NCBI GenBank assembly: GCA_002221725.1
Contig: NJFT01000277.1
Location: forward strand, 1-49,294
Length of the DNA: 49,294 bases
Direction of reading: 5' to 3'
Source of the DNA: Scedosporium boydii
Taxonomy: Eukaryota > Ascomycota > Sordariomycetes > Microascales > Microascaceae
Shown here piece after piece: positions 1-13,030 of the stretch. The position numbers and the translations under genes were made by a program. Under the pieces are notes generated by a model. It was not told the DNA's origin. It ran no database searches and was given only the letters and a program-made list of their open reading frames with translations. The stretch's first letter is position 1; each line of letters begins with the position of its first letter.

Positions 1-3000
1 TGGGCGAGAACAGAAGAACACAGAATTGACCGCCCATGAAAACCGCATTTTAGCAGGTTTTCACCAAGCACTCTTCAAGATTGCTACGTCATCCTGGGCT
101 ACTCGGTTACGTTGCTTCTTTCCAGTTCAAAACTTGGTTAAGTAGTTCCTTGTTCCTCTGGGGATCTGGGAGATGTAGAGAGCTGGCTGGATGGCCCCTT
201 GCTTGGTTCGTGAGAAGACTTACTCATAGTAAACAGAAGTTGTGATATGAGCTGTCTCATATTAGTTAAGATGAACTATGAAGTATCGACGACGGTAGAA
301 GAGTAGGCCATAACCGTTGATCTAAATTCCCGCCCTCTCCTCGATCTGTCTCTTCGTCTATGGTTGCCTCTATGAGGCCAGATCGGATTGCATATTTTTA
401 ACAGGGACACTAGGGAAAGGGTGGCCATGCTGTACCCAGGCTATAAGCTTCGGCAGCTGGTGAATAAATCACATATGGAGAAGTTGTAAGAGTAACGCTA
501 GCTTAATCTCGGAAGAGTAATGAAATTCGAATCCCTAGGGGTTTAGGCTCTCATCATGTCCTCGACATACCTAGAAATGAGAGGCTCACTCGGATTAAGC
601 CCAGAAAAAAAAAAGGATCCCTCTAATGATATGCTCATCCAAATCATATTCCCCCCGCCCAAATTCTGCAGCTCGAGTATACCTCTAGCTGCGGCACCGT
701 CTTTTCAGAATACAGGGCCAGTTGTCGAGTCACTCTTTCTCTACTGGTGATCTACGAAGGAGAGCTTTATCACAGGTGAATCCCAACAACCCATATAATG
801 TCAACGTCAGCTGATACGTGTATAGGAAATAGGCGGTGGTGAAAGCAGTTGTGGGAGTTTCTCCCTCTCGAGTCCGCGCCCAAGGGCTCTCAAGATAGGT
901 AAGGACTTCAGGCATAGGAACTTCTAGTTGACGGGCCCCGCTGACAGATTTGTCTTGAAAGTACACAATGGGTTTCTTTCTATTGGAGATGGCTCGAGAA
1001 ACTCGGTTCAAATTGAGGAGGTTGCGAGACAGTTTCTAGCCAGAGTACATCGGACTGGGTAGGTACCCAACGCTTACCGTTCATCGTGTCAACAGAGAGG
1101 AAAGGGGGCAAGCCAACTAAGTATCCTCCAGTCCAGCTCCTCCCGGACCATTCTTCAGAAATGCCAACGCGGTTCACTGGGCGCTCAGCATGCTCACCCA
1201 AGAAGCAGCATTCGCAAATAAGGATCCCGACACGCTCTCGACCTCAGAGCGTCTATTGAGAGCAAGATCTCTTGGATGAACATCACACAAAGGTAACTCT
1301 CTGCTTCCTTTGTGTTTACGTCTATTCTATTCGAATTCGTTGATAGTGGGGGGGTCTAGCCGTCTCGTCATCGAACGTCGAGAATGGAGTGGAGGGTCCG
1401 CCTGTACTGAGGCCAACGACTCGCTTCTAGTCGGATTTGGAATATTGAGTGAGCGTGCGCCCTTATAATGCCTAGAGAGAAGCACCAAGAGGCCCCTGAA
1501 AGAGAATGTGAGCAGAGAGCCTGTAGAGCTATCTCACGGGAAAGAGGTGTGTTGTTTCCGATCTCCCCACTCCAACAGCGTGTGGATGGAAGATGCAAGA
1601 TGGTCATGGACGATGGTCATGATTGCCAAGGATCCAGCGTCTTACAGAAACCCCTCCCCTTCCCCAAATAGCCTATAGAAACCAAGAACTGATGTTTCTA
1701 ATTATTGAGAATGTGTTTTTATCTGCATCAAATGGTTATGCCGATAACCACTGCACCCAGGTTCCCCGAGTAGGCATTCAGCCCCCCGCATAACTGGGAG
1801 AGTGATTCTCATTCAGAGATACACGCAACTCCGCGATGGAACTTGAAGGCCCTCCTTTCGGCTCCTAGGTGATAGGATACAGCCAGTCGATGTTGCCAAG
1901 TGTGACATAGCAGAGAGGTCGTCCAGAGACCTTGGCAGAAAATGAGGCAACAAAGAGATCAACTCCTAAGTGTTGTATCGAACATCTACTTCGTACAGCC
2001 ATGGATGTCCCACTCGCCCATCTTTTCGTGTGAATTGCCGCCTCTTTCTGAGTTGGGCTCTGAACAGTCACAATCTCGACATGCTCCCCTTTCTCCGAAA
2101 GCGTATGTTTAGAGTTAGGACCGAGACGCTGAAAAAGACTCTTCAAAAACGGGAGAACATATCCCTGGGACGACACTGAACTAGCTCACTGAGGTAACTA
2201 TTTCAAACTTGAGGCAACGGGGTAGTTGAAAGGCATCCCGTTGTGAGGACCTCCAGCCAGATGGATGCCTGAGAGTCCAGAGACCGTGAGACCATCATAA
2301 TAACTCTCCAAGTACGGGACAGACTTCAAAATTCTTGATAACTCCTCAAACGAGGGCTGTGCTCTGTATCATTTCCTGTAGGGCCAATGGGTAATTCTAC
2401 TCATACTGCTATTTCGGGAGAAAAGAATGACGTGAGTGAAGCAAGGCGAGATAGAGAGGGGTAGGCGAATGCCATGAGAAGCTGCACGAGGAGAAGGATT
2501 GGCCACTGCCAACTTCCTACGAAGGGGTTGCCCAGGAAGCTTCTGTGTACCCGCACTGGTGTCGGGATCCGGGTTAGAGTGAAGACGCAATTTTCCGTCT
2601 AGCTCTAAGATGTACTGCATACCATTGTTATACCCGATTTATTTCCGTGCACTACATCTGCAGTACTTCCTCCTCCATGAGAAGAGAGATTGAGAGGTTG
2701 AGCGTGGATCAGACCAGTGCTCTTAATTGACGTTACGCCGGGTTTGAACTAGTGTAGGCATAAGAGGAGTAGACCTAGGGGGTTTGCCCCTCGGGTTTCC
2801 TGGAACCTTAAGCAGGCCCTGGCACCCTCGCTGCGCAGTTTACCAACGCATTGCCGAAGCGTTCATTGATGGGAACCTTGTTAGAGTTGGTATTATTGGC
2901 AACTTAGAGATGGGGAGTGATATGTAACTGGGAGCTCGTACTAGATTAGTACTCGGAAGTACCGATCCGGGTGTCGAATACATCCAAGTCCCCTGAAAGG

Positions 3001-4042
3001 GTTGCGAGGAGAGTTACGAAGGTGCGGGCTGGGTTAAGGACCTTGAACTCTCTCCCTGGCACTTTATCGGGGGTTAGAAAGCGGTTTATTTTCGACGACT
3101 GATATTCAAACATACTGATCGGTCGATAACTAGATCCCAGGATGCCAGTCATAAAGATGTTCAACCCAGCCTTGAGTGGTCTTAGGCTCTACGCATCAGC
3201 GGTGTCTGTTTAGTCTTTTCGCGATTCAAAGTGAAGGCTATCCTGTCTCAGCTTTGTATTAACTCTCCGCTCCCCGCCCTCCGCTCTCCACCGCCGTAGA
3301 CCGTTCAATGGACCTCCGACATTTTCCACCCTCCTCTTGATCCCGAGTGTTGAGTCTTGGCCCTCCTTGCTCATTTCCAGGTCACTCACTTCTCACCACG
3401 TTGAGTGTCTTCAAACATACCATGTGTACAAGTACCCCAGTACAGTCACGAGCCATGTTAGTTCTAGCTTTAGGTAATTCCCATTACGAACCAAGATACT
3501 TCATGACCAGGTAGGTCCGATGTACTCCTCTTTTCCCTGACAGTGGCAATGGGAGGTGTTCATTTTTAGCTTTCGGCGCGGGACTTCTCGATGATCTGCA
3601 CCCACCCTTGAACTGACGTCGTCGACGCTCAGATACATGTTTCCCGTTCGGTTGCCCCTGCCCCTCACCCCACTTCCCAAAGAAAATTGCTTGGAATTCG
3701 GTTTTGATACTTGGACATGGGACAAATGGACTTTACCCCTCCATGAGGAGCTTCCCCGCCCCACCTACCCACATTTCACCTTCCCACCAAGACCTCGACC
3801 TCAAGTTCCTGTGTATGAGCTGTACCTTCCTCTGTACCTTGGCTCCCAGCAACGTGGATACGATTTTCCTCAGCTCTTCTTCCCCAAGCTGGACATTTAA
3901 TACCTTCCTTCTCTCCTCCTACCCCCTCCCAGAAAAAACCATCGATCTCTCGCATACTCAACTTCCTTCATCGTCGATCTTTCAACCCAACCGTCCAAGC
4001 TCCCACTTTCAATCAAGAGTTTACCTTCTTAGAATAATCACA
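1..4042. other. Gene-free left flank
   Basis: No open frame here shows recognisable domains, codon bias or a plausible exon-intron structure; the longest frames are below about 105 codons and overlap one another on both strands. One copy of TACTTCGTA lies at 1987-1995. From about 3630 to 4042 the plus strand becomes C/T-rich, which fits the promoter and 5' leader of the FKBP12 gene that follows. The rest could hold the decayed end of a gene or repeat, but I see nothing I can name. Confidence 0.55.
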
Positions 4043-5012
4043 ATGGGTGTTACCAAGACCGTTATTGTCGAGGGCTCTGGTGCCATCCCCAGGCCCGGCC
4101 AAACCGTTACTATTGAGTACACCGGCTGGTTGAAGGGCCCCAATGGCGAGAAGGGCGCCAAGTAAGTTGCAAACAACATTGAAGTCTCCCCTAGTCCTCA
4201 CATTACAAGGAGCTAGTTGCTATCTTGAGGGCAATCAACAAGGACCTCGGAAGAAAGAAGGTTACTGACAGATTGATTAAAGGTTCGACAGCTCTGTTGG
4301 CCGAGGCCCCTTCGTCACCCGTATTGGTGTTGGCCAGGTCATTAAGGGTATGTAGACCTGGAACAGCACAAACAAACTACGAACAACTTCTCTCCTCTTA
4401 GGCTTTGGGCCCAATATTTAACCCTCTCTGTCCACGAAAATTGAAGGATATGGACGATGGTTTACTGACAGAATCTGGAATAACAGGATGGGAGGAAGGT
4501 GTCACCCAGATGAAGGTTGGAGAGAAGGCCCTCCTTGATATCACCAGGTAAGAATCACCTTACCTAGACTGGAATTTTTCCCCTTTATTCAGTGTTTCCT
4601 TTTGTCCCTGGGTTTTTCCTTGTATCTGCTCTATTTCTTGAAATTTTAGATCATCTTGCTAACATATAATATCTACAGCGATTTTGCCTATGGTGAACGG
4701 TATGTCGGTCCCGAATTCTGAGCCCAATGGTAGATGCAGGTCAAGTTCTATGCCATTGTCCAATGGTAGTAGAGTCTTACAACTGAAGCTACTTTTCCCT
4801 TCCAATCCTATTGATGACGAAGGCAAAGCTATGCCTGTTCCATTGTAACTAACCTTCTTCACTTGGTGGAAATAGTGGGTTTACTGGCCACATCCCCCCC
4901 AATGCTGACCTTCTATTGTGAGTTTCTCCTCCCCGAGTCTGCTTTACCTTTCGAGCGCATACTGACCCGATCTTATTTCAATAGCGAGGTTGAGCTCAAG
5001 AATGTCGCTTAA
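4043..5012 (+). CDS. FPR1: FKBP12-type peptidyl-prolyl cis-trans isomerase
   Basis: A single-domain FK506-binding protein that catalyses cis-trans isomerisation of prolyl bonds; in fungi it is the cytosolic receptor for FK506 and rapamycin. Exons: 4043-4161, 4283-4347, 4487-4547, 4679-4699, 4876-4917, 4985-5012. All five introns are GT-AG with consistent phases and give 111 aa, the usual family length. Visible landmarks are Y26, F41-D42, F50, V59-I60, W63 (in GQVIKGWEEG), Y86 (in DFAYGER) and F103, which match the aromatic drug and substrate pocket known for human FKBP12. The C-terminal strand ends LLFEVELKNVA. No signal peptide or extra domain is present. The start is the first ATG after the C/T-rich leader and has A at -3 and G at +4. 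Five introns, including a 21-nt exon, are many for so short a gene, but every junction restores the family sequence. Confidence 0.95.
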
Positions 5013-7671
5013 GTCGTTTAGTCGAATCCAGTCATTACTTTTTCTTGAAATGGGGTTAGCCTATATGAAAGAGGCGAACGGAATGATATATTGACGGGCG
5101 TTTTCGCGCTTCGGCGATACATCTGCTTTGCGATGTTTATCTCTATCCTGAGACCTGGCCATAGTCGTCTAAATACAGACAAATGCCCAAGGGGAGGCGA
5201 GATTCTGCCACGATATCAAGCTGTTTGCTCCGTATGATACAATTGTCTGAAAAGCAACGTGATGGTCGCTTTGAAAGGGAGAACTACGAGGTGACTATTC
5301 CATTTTCCATATTCACACAAGAGTCCATGGCTGTGATTCTGAACACTTCAGCTGGTGCGAGGCAAACCCAGAATTCGGATGCCGAATTGAACCGAGCCAG
5401 ACTACCGCCAAGCGTGGGATGTCTAAAGAAGAGGAGAGCAGTCTTGTCATTTATGATATACCCGGAGCCTGATGTGGGGGGTATACGGCCTTCCAACCTC
5501 TTGCTACTGTCAAAGGAGCACAGAGTGTCTTAGCTCAGGGTAACTGCTCGGGTACAAAGGATGAATCCAGGGACAGTTAAATACTATTAGGATGGTCTAT
5601 TATTAACAAATCTCCTGTCGACCACGTAGCAACCTGCAAGGAATGGCGACATGTACAAAATTCCGGCGTTCCGCAGAGAGGGGTCTTGTCGAGACGCGCC
5701 ACTGGCTCGAACGAGATGCCGTAGGAAGGGCGGTATGTCACTTGGCGAGGACTTGGCTTCCCTTTCGGTAAGTTAAGGTATGGCGCATAAACTAGCTATG
5801 CGGAATGACGAGAGGGATAAGACGAGTCGGGGCGACTCTGAGAAGGAGGAGGGCTGAATGCATGTATTTAACCTCTAGTGTATCTGTCGATTTCTCCTCT
5901 TGGGAGGGGTAGAGAGGTAAGGTGGGGGAACCGAGCTGGGAAATGGAATGGATCAATGATGTTACAGGGGGACTGGCTTGCTAGGAGGCTCGCTCCCCAG
6001 TCGGTTTATTTCTTGCCTGTTTCTTGTTGCCATTAATACTTGTACTCATACCTGGGAGTGGAAGACTCGGGAGAGTCGAGTTTGTCTGTGGCTTGCTGCA
6101 AGTGAGACTCGTCCTCTTTGGGTCACTCCTTGAGTCTTGTTTGCTTGGTTACTTCGCAAGTGCCTGGATGGTGTTACATATGTTGTGACACTGTGACAGT
6201 GATTGGAGTTGAGCGGGGAATCTGATAAATGTAGTCCAATCCAATGTTCGAAGTCCGTGAGAAAGGGAAGGACCTGATCATCCTCAAACGCGTAGTCCGC
6301 TATGATTGTATTATTCCTCGGTAGTCGGGGAGTCGGGGGAGAGCGTGATTTGAGTTACGAAGTTTTAATTAAGAGTACGCTGTTGCTAAGAGGATCAATC
6401 CACATCATTTCTCAGACCACAGCTGTCTGTACGAAGTACCTGGAGCTGGTTGGTCGGCTTGTCTGGTGTATTTAGTTGTCCTTGAACTGGTTGTCTTGCG
6501 GAGTGAAGTGCTCAGAGCAGCTTCTTAGTATCAAGGAGCATTGGTGTCTAAAGCCGCAGCTGCCCGAAGGCAAATTCGAAGCCTCCCTGGCTTATGAGAA
6601 GTGTTTAATAAGGCAGGGAATAAATCAGCGCGAGTCAAGTTCAATGCCGTTGCGGTGGTCAAGTCAGCCTCTGGCACTTATTTGACTTGAGCTTTTGCCA
6701 CAGCACAGACAACTCAAGAAAAGTGGCTGGTGATACAACTGGAATGTGCTGATTTTCTGTGGCTTGAATGTCTAAGGATGCGCGGAATCCGGCAGATCTT
6801 CGGGGAAGCGTAGCTCGGTGTGGATTCACCTTGAAGCGGATTGTTGTTATTACTGGCCGCAGCTGGACTTGACAAGTGTTAGCTGGGTCTGGCTAGGCCT
6901 TGCAGGGCATCGTTGATCAAAGCTGTCCTTGCCACAGCTGCCTTGGATAAGCTGCGAATTACAAATCCTCGTCGATTGCAATTGTAAGAACGTATTAAGC
7001 TTTCGATGGAATGCCCCAAGCTGTATAACTAGCTGGGAATCCTTGTGCGGCTGCTCTTTGTTGGAAACCTTTTCTTGAAAATCCACCCCAAAACATAAAA
7101 GGTCCAGTCCTAAAACCGACTGGCTCCGAAATCCCTTCAGACAAGCATTAACAAGCTCTGCATTGATTTGGTGGGGTCGTCTGCGTTTCGTCCTTTGTCG
7201 CTTCCTGCCTACAAATACCAGACTCGACTCAGATCCAGCTCATCTATTCTCCCGCATACACATAACCTTGTATTATTTCCCCATTTCCCATCGTCGTCAA
7301 GCTGGGGAAACGAAAGTTGTCAGACGGGGAGCTTCAACCATCCCAAAAACGAATCGATTTGGTACGTCATTCGCCGCCCTGTTCTGGGCCAGGCCTTCCC
7401 CGCCTAATATAGCCCAGCCATTCCGAGGCCAAGCTTAGCTCCAAGGCAGTCGCCTGTTCTGCCTTTTTTTTGCCCCGCACTACCTCACATCTCTCGGCCA
7501 TTTGTGCTTGCTCCTGGACTTTCTCGTCATTCCCCCACCTTCACCTGAGCAACGCCCTTCTCCAACATCCTTAGAGGCGGCGACGAGCACAAAGAAGAGA
7601 AAAAAAATTCAGAGAAAAGAAATCAGGAACAAAACTAACAGAAACTCCACGCGGTATAGAACTTCGCCATC
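5013..7671. other. Intergenic between FKBP12 and UBA1
   Basis: A 2.66 kb stretch holding the FKBP12 3' region and the UBA1 promoter and leader. An open frame of 116 codons at 5183-5533 has no family resemblance and is matched by an antisense frame, so I do not call it. TACGAAGTA occurs at 6430-6438, inside the 11-mer GTACGAAGTAC. The last 200 bases before 7672 are A-rich and purine-rich, typical of a fungal leader. I see no RNA gene or repeat of note. Confidence 0.5.
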
Positions 7672-10600
7672 ATGTCGGAAGCAGATTCCGCCACGCAGAT
7701 GCAGGTCGACGACTCGGCGACGACGGCGAGCGACATCGATGAGTCGCTCTACAGCCGACAGCTCTACGTGCTTGGCCACGAGGCCATGAAGCGTATGGGC
7801 GCCTCTAACGTCCTACTCGTCGGTCTCAAGGGTCTCGGTGTCGAGATCGCCAAGAACGTTGCTCTTGCTGGTGTCAAGAGCCTCGCTCTTTATGATCCTG
7901 CGCCTGTTGAAATCGCCGATCTTTCCTCACAGTTCTTCCTCCGGGCCGACGAGGTTGGGAGGCCACGCGATGAGGTCACCACTCCTCGAGTCGCCGAACT
8001 CAACGTCTACACTCCTGTATCCATACACAAGTCCGATAGGTATGTCTCCTCCCAAGACCCCGCTATCTTCTGATTTGTTGCCCCCCCCCCTCACTATAAG
8101 AGAACTGAACACTAACGTCAAGTCCTATTATAACTAGCCTTGTTTCCGACCTGTCACAGCTTGATAAGTATCAAGTCGTCGTCCTCACAAACACGGCGCT
8201 TGAAGACCAGATCACTATCGGTGAATACTGCCATAAGAAGGGCATCTACTTCATCAGTGCCGAGACCTATGGTCTTTTCGCATCCATCTTTTGCGATTTT
8301 GGAGAGAAGTTCACCGTCGGCGATGCTACTGGTGAATCCCCCCACTCCGGCGTCGTCGTTAACATCGATGAGACCGGCTTGGTGTCCGCTCTTGACGAGA
8401 CCCGACATGGCCTCGAAGACGGCGACTATGTCACCTTTACAGAGATCGAGGGCATGCCCGACTTGAATAACTGTGCCCCCCGGAAGGTCACCGTCCGAGG
8501 TCCATACAACTTCTCTATTGGCGATGTGTCTGGCCTTGGAGAGTACGAGAAGGGCGGCCTCTGGCAACAGGTCAAGATGCCCAAGATTGTCGGCTTCAAG
8601 AGCATCGCCGAGGCTCAGAAGGACCCTGAATTCGTCATCTCGGACTTTGCCAAGTTTGATCGCCCTCATCAGCTCCACATCGCCTTCCAGGCGCTCCACA
8701 AGTTCCGAAAGGTCAACCAGCGCCTGCCTCGACCTTTGGATGACCAGGATGCGGCCGAGTTCGTCAAGCTTGCCCAGGAGGGCTTCAAGGACGCTGGATT
8801 CGAGGGTGACATTAATGAAGACCTCCTGAAGGAGCTAAGTTACCAGGCTACCGGTGACCTCAACCCCATGGCGGCCTTCATTGGCGGTATCACTGCGCAG
8901 GAGATTCTCAAGGCCGTCTCCGGAAAGTTCCATCCCCTCAAGCAGTGGTTCTACTTCGACTCCCTCGAGTCTCTGCCAACCGGCGTCGAGCGCACGGCTG
9001 AGAACTGCAAGCCTATCGGCTCGCGGTACGATGGCCAGATTGCCGTTTTTGGTAAGGATTTCCAGGACAAGATCGCGAACACCAAAGAGTTCCTCGTCGG
9101 TGCCGGCGCTATTGGTTGCGAGATGCTGAAGAACTGGGCTATGATTGGTTTGGGAACTGGACCGAAGGGTGGCGTCGTTATTACCGATATGGACTCGATC
9201 GAGCGCAGCAATCTTAACCGCCAGTTCCTCTTCCGCGCGCACAACGTCGGCCAGATGAAGAGTGACTCTGCCGCTCAGGCTGTCCAGGTCATGAATCCCG
9301 ACCTCGAAGGCCACATCAAGTCCCGAAAGGATCCCGTCGGAAAGGACACTGAGCATATCTTTAATGAGCAGTTCTGGAAGGAACTTGATGGTGTGACCAA
9401 TGCCTTGGATAATGTTGCATCCCGACAATATGTGGATCAACGCTGTGTTTTCTTCCACAAGCCCCTTCTCGAGAGCGGTACGCTAGGAACAAAGGGCAAT
9501 ACCCAGGTTGTGATTCCCCTCGTCACCGAGTCTTACTCTTCGTCTCACGATCCGCCCGAGAAGGAATTCCCTATGTGCCTGGTCCGAAGCTTCCCATACC
9601 GCATTGAGCATACCATCGCCTGGGCGAAGGAGCACATCTTTGAGCCCAACTTTGTCCAGGGCCCTCTGACTGTCAACAACTACCTTACTCAGCCCAACTT
9701 TATCCAAAACTCCCTTAAGCAAGGTGGAAACCAGCTTCATGTGTTGAGGACCGTCCGGGACAACCTCACGACAGATAGGCCTCGGACATTTGAGGACTGC
9801 ATCGCGTGGGCGAGGTTGCTGTTCGAAAAGCTGTTCGTCAATGACATTCAACAGCTCCTCTATAACTTCCCTAAGGACGCTACCACCTCTGGCGGAACTC
9901 CCTTCTGGTCCGCGCCCAAGCGTGCTCCCGATCCGCTCAAGTTCGACCCTTCTAACCCCACGCACTCCGGCTTCATCGAGGCCGCGGCGAATCTCCACGC
10001 CTTCAACTATAACATCAAGTCTCCCGGCAACAACAAGGACCTTTACGTTCGGGAGCTGGATAATGTTATCGTTCCCGACTTCGTCCCGGATGCTAACGTC
10101 AAGATCCAGGCGAACGACAGCGAACCTGTAAGTCACAGTCTTGCGTTTCTCTCTTATTACTAGCTGTCTTTGTATACTAACGAGCTTGTAACTTAGGACC
10201 CGAGCGCCGAGAGCGGTTTTGATGACGAGGGTGAAATACAAAAGATCATCTCTGCTATCCCGGCCGCGAGCGAGCTCTCTGGCTTCCAGCTGGTCCCTGT
10301 CGAGTTCGAGAAGGACGATGATACGAACTACCATATCGATTTCATCACTGCCTGCAGTAACCTCCGCGCCGAGAACTACAAGATCGAGCAGGCGGACCGG
10401 CACAAGACCAAGTTCATCGCCGGAAAGATTATCCCCGCCATCGCCACGACCACCGCGTTGGTGACCGGTCTCGTCGTCCTCGAGCTTTACAAGATCATCG
10501 ACGGCAGGACGAAGCTTGAGGACTACCGAAACGGCTTCATCAACCTCGCGCTGCCCTTCTTCGGCTTCAGCGAGCCGATCCAGAGCGGCAAGGTCGTGTA

Positions 10601-10931
10601 CAAGGGACCCGATGGTGAGGTCACCCTCGACAAGATTTGGGACCGATTCGAGCTCTCGGACGTGACGCTCCAGGAGCTCATCGATCACTTTGACAAGAAG
10701 GGCCTCACTATTACCATGCTTAGCTCGGGAGTGAGCCTCCTCTACGCGGCGTTCATGCCGCAGGCCAAGATCAAGGATAAGCTGCCGATGAAGCTCAGCC
10801 AGCTGGTCGAGACAGTTTCGAAGAAGAAGATCCCCGACCATCAAAAGGAGGTCATCTTCGAGGTTGTCGTCGACGATATGGACGGCAATGATGTTGAGGT
10901 TCCTTATGTCAAGGTGACACTTGACAAGTGA
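7672..10931 (+). CDS. UBA1: Ubiquitin-activating enzyme E1 (Uba1)
   Basis: E1 enzyme that adenylates ubiquitin with ATP, captures it as a thioester and hands it to E2 enzymes; cytosol and nucleus. Exons 7672-8039, 8138-10127 and 10197-10931, with introns of 98 and 69 nt, give 1030 aa (yeast Uba1 has 1024). In order: the inactive adenylation half with [13 protein letters not shown] near residue 45; the active adenylation half with [14 protein letters not shown] at 443 and [13 protein letters not shown] shortly after; the catalytic cysteine domain with Cys603 in [10 protein letters not shown]; then [14 protein letters not shown]; and a C-terminal ubiquitin-fold domain ending near YVKVTLDK. The typical E1 motif is CTLRSFPN, as I recall it, so L-V after the cysteine and Y after FP are unusual. 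The rest of the catalytic domain looks intact. It is convergent with the Seh1 gene. Long open frames antisense to it reflect high GC at third positions, not genes. Confidence 0.97.
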
Positions 10932-11570
10932 AAAGAAAGGGGAGGCAGGGGTATATGCATCAAGGCTCTTTCGTGTTGTTAAAAGGGTGAAAAGCCGGGG
11001 AGAGCGAGAGAGGGGGGCCCAGTGTATGTATTTTTCATTCCCGGGTATTGGGATTTTCCTTCAAAATTCTTTTTTTGTCTTCCCTTTTCTTTTTCTCAGT
11101 TAGGAAGTACATGGTAGCGGGGGAGTATCAATCGTCTGCTGGGATGAAATAGAGGTTTTTCTTGATTTGGGTTTCTTCTCTCTCTTCTTTTTCTCCTCGT
11201 TCAAGAGGGCATAAAGAGCGTAGATCATTATTTTGAAGAGTAAAGATTATCTCCTCTCTGTACAATCACTCTAGATTCTGGGATGGCTTCAAGTCAGATC
11301 AGAACATGTGAAGATCTATGTCTCATCTGACCCTGTGAAGGGGGTCAGTTATTCACTTTGGATCCCTTGATTCAGCAAGTAAAACTTCATAATGATACAA
11401 CAACTTCCCCAAGAACTCCAGTCCTAACTATGTAAAACCTCATACTCATCAAAATCAACTGAAACACCAGAAGACATCAGTCTATCTGCCGCAATACCAT
11501 AAAACGCCAGGTTTACCCTTCCCTTCCAGCAAAGACTAAGAAACAAGAAATTCCACATCGCAACCCGCAT
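10932..11570. other. Convergent 3' regions of UBA1 and SEH1
   Basis: A 639-base gap between two facing stop codons. It is T-rich on the plus strand at 11035-11100 and 11155-11200, as expected for 3' untranslated and polyadenylation sequence of UBA1. No coding or structural feature stands out. Confidence 0.55.
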
Positions 11571-13030
11571 CTACGGAGCCATCATCCTCGCCTTCACAAT
11601 GCCCAATTCACTACTCTTCGCCCACAGTCCAGAAGGCATCTGCCGATAACAAACCAACCGCCCATCATCACCCACGCTCCCCAAGACCAAGCCGTCATCA
11701 TCAAAGCCGACGCGCCAAACAGGTGTCCGATGCGAATCCAGCCTCGACAGCTCGCGAATGGCGTGCGTCACGTCCGGAGCCTGCTGGTCCCGATCCGCAT
11801 GGTGCTGGTGGTGGTGATGCGGCGAAGGGGTATGAGACTGGGAGTGCACGCGGTCCAGCGTAGCGGTATTGGATGGTTTCGCGAGGCTGGCGCTTAGGCC
11901 GGAGGCGGAGACGGGTTTCGCGTCTCTGTGGAGAGCGGAAGGGGTAGAAGAGCCGTTTGTGTGTTGTCCGGGCCCGTGGTGGGAAGAGGAGGAGGAGGAA
12001 GAAGGGACGAGGTCTGAGACGGCCCAGGATTTGCCGTCGGTGGGGGAGTATGGGGTATCTATGCGGAAGACGCGGACGAAGCCGTCCTGGCATGCCGTGG
12101 CGATCATGTCGTAGCCGCGGATATTCCCGGGCGCCCAAGCGACGTCCCTCACGAGGCCGCGGTGCGGCTCCGCGATCTCGACAGCGAGGTAGAATTCCTT
12201 CTTAGCGTGCTGCACGCCGTAAGCCGAAGTAGCGACGACGTCGCGACTACGGTAGACTTTAACAGAGTTCATAGCGGCCACGACGAGCGCAACGCTATCA
12301 GCTGCAACCCCCGCACGCACAGCATTATAACACACCTCAGGATTCGAATCAAAGCGCACGCGAAAGGAAATCTCCTCGCCGCGCGGTGGGCGGTCGCACA
12401 CGGACAGCTCGTCAACGGCGACGCACTCGGCAATGGTCTCGGGCTCGTCGGACTCGTAGACCGAGAGGCGACCCTGGGCGTCGAGGAGGGCGAGGTACGT
12501 GTGGTGCGTCGGCTCGAGATGTTTCATGGAGAAGGAGCGGTAGGGGGAACCTTTGGAGGAGCGGGTGTCGAAGGCGGCTTTGGAGCGGGTTGGGGAGGCG
12601 AAGCGGCGGCCGGGGGGCGCGGAGGGGTCTTCGGCCCAGAGCTTGAAGCGGCCGCCTATGCCGAGGGAGGCGATGAGGTTTGGGTAGATAGTGGCCGGGA
12701 GCCATTGGAGCTGTTGTGGGGAGAGAGAGTCAAGAGGTTAGAAGGTCATGCGCTGGAGAGAGTACAAGGAGGCGGTTTGGAGGTTGTATCGGTTACCTCT
12801 AGTATTTCGCCGCCGTGGGCATTCCACGTATCGCAGTTCCTCCACATGCCATCCTTGTGCCGGTTGAAGACTCGGATCTTGCCATCTACCGAGCCGGTGG
12901 CGCAGCGGTCTCCGTAGGTGTTGAAGGCGACGGCCTGGACGAGGTCTTTGTGGCCGTGTTGGAGGTTGAGGTCGAACGATACGCGCTCGTCGGCTGCGGG
13001 TGGGGCATCGGGTGCTAATAACGGCGGCAT
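11571..13030 (-). CDS. SEH1: Nucleoporin Seh1, WD40 protein
   Basis: A beta-propeller protein related to Sec13. Seh1 is a known subunit of the Y (Nup84) complex of the nuclear pore and of the SEA complex that regulates TORC1 at the vacuole. Exons on the minus strand are 13030-12797 and 12710-11571, with an 86-nt intron whose donor is GTAACC; the product is 457 aa. The N-terminal blade reads GHKDLVQAVAFNTYGDRCA followed by SVDGKIRVF, with NAHGGEILELQWLP across the junction. A later blade has EPHRGLVRDVAWAPG, and the last blade has SHRTPVWRVGFDDDG. Between them sits a Ser/His-rich low-complexity insert of about 80 residues, which makes it longer than yeast Seh1 (349 aa). I use the ATG at 13030, where homology begins; an in-frame upstream extension reads like leader. 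It shares an 870-bp divergent promoter with VPS17. Confidence 0.92.

Noticed and set aside
497..540. tRNA-like A and B boxes (TAGCTTAATCTCGG and ATTCGAATCCC)
   Set aside because: The boxes are only about 22 nt apart, too close for a tRNA without a missing anticodon arm, and no acceptor stem pairs.
5183..5533. 116-codon frame after FKBP12
   Set aside because: No family resemblance, paired with an antisense frame, and no plausible promoter or splice partner.
9483..10844. 453-codon open frame antisense to UBA1
   Set aside because: It is an exact shadow of the E1 exons, begins mid-gene, has a Leu/Val/Arg/Asp composition typical of reversed GC-ending codons and matches no family.
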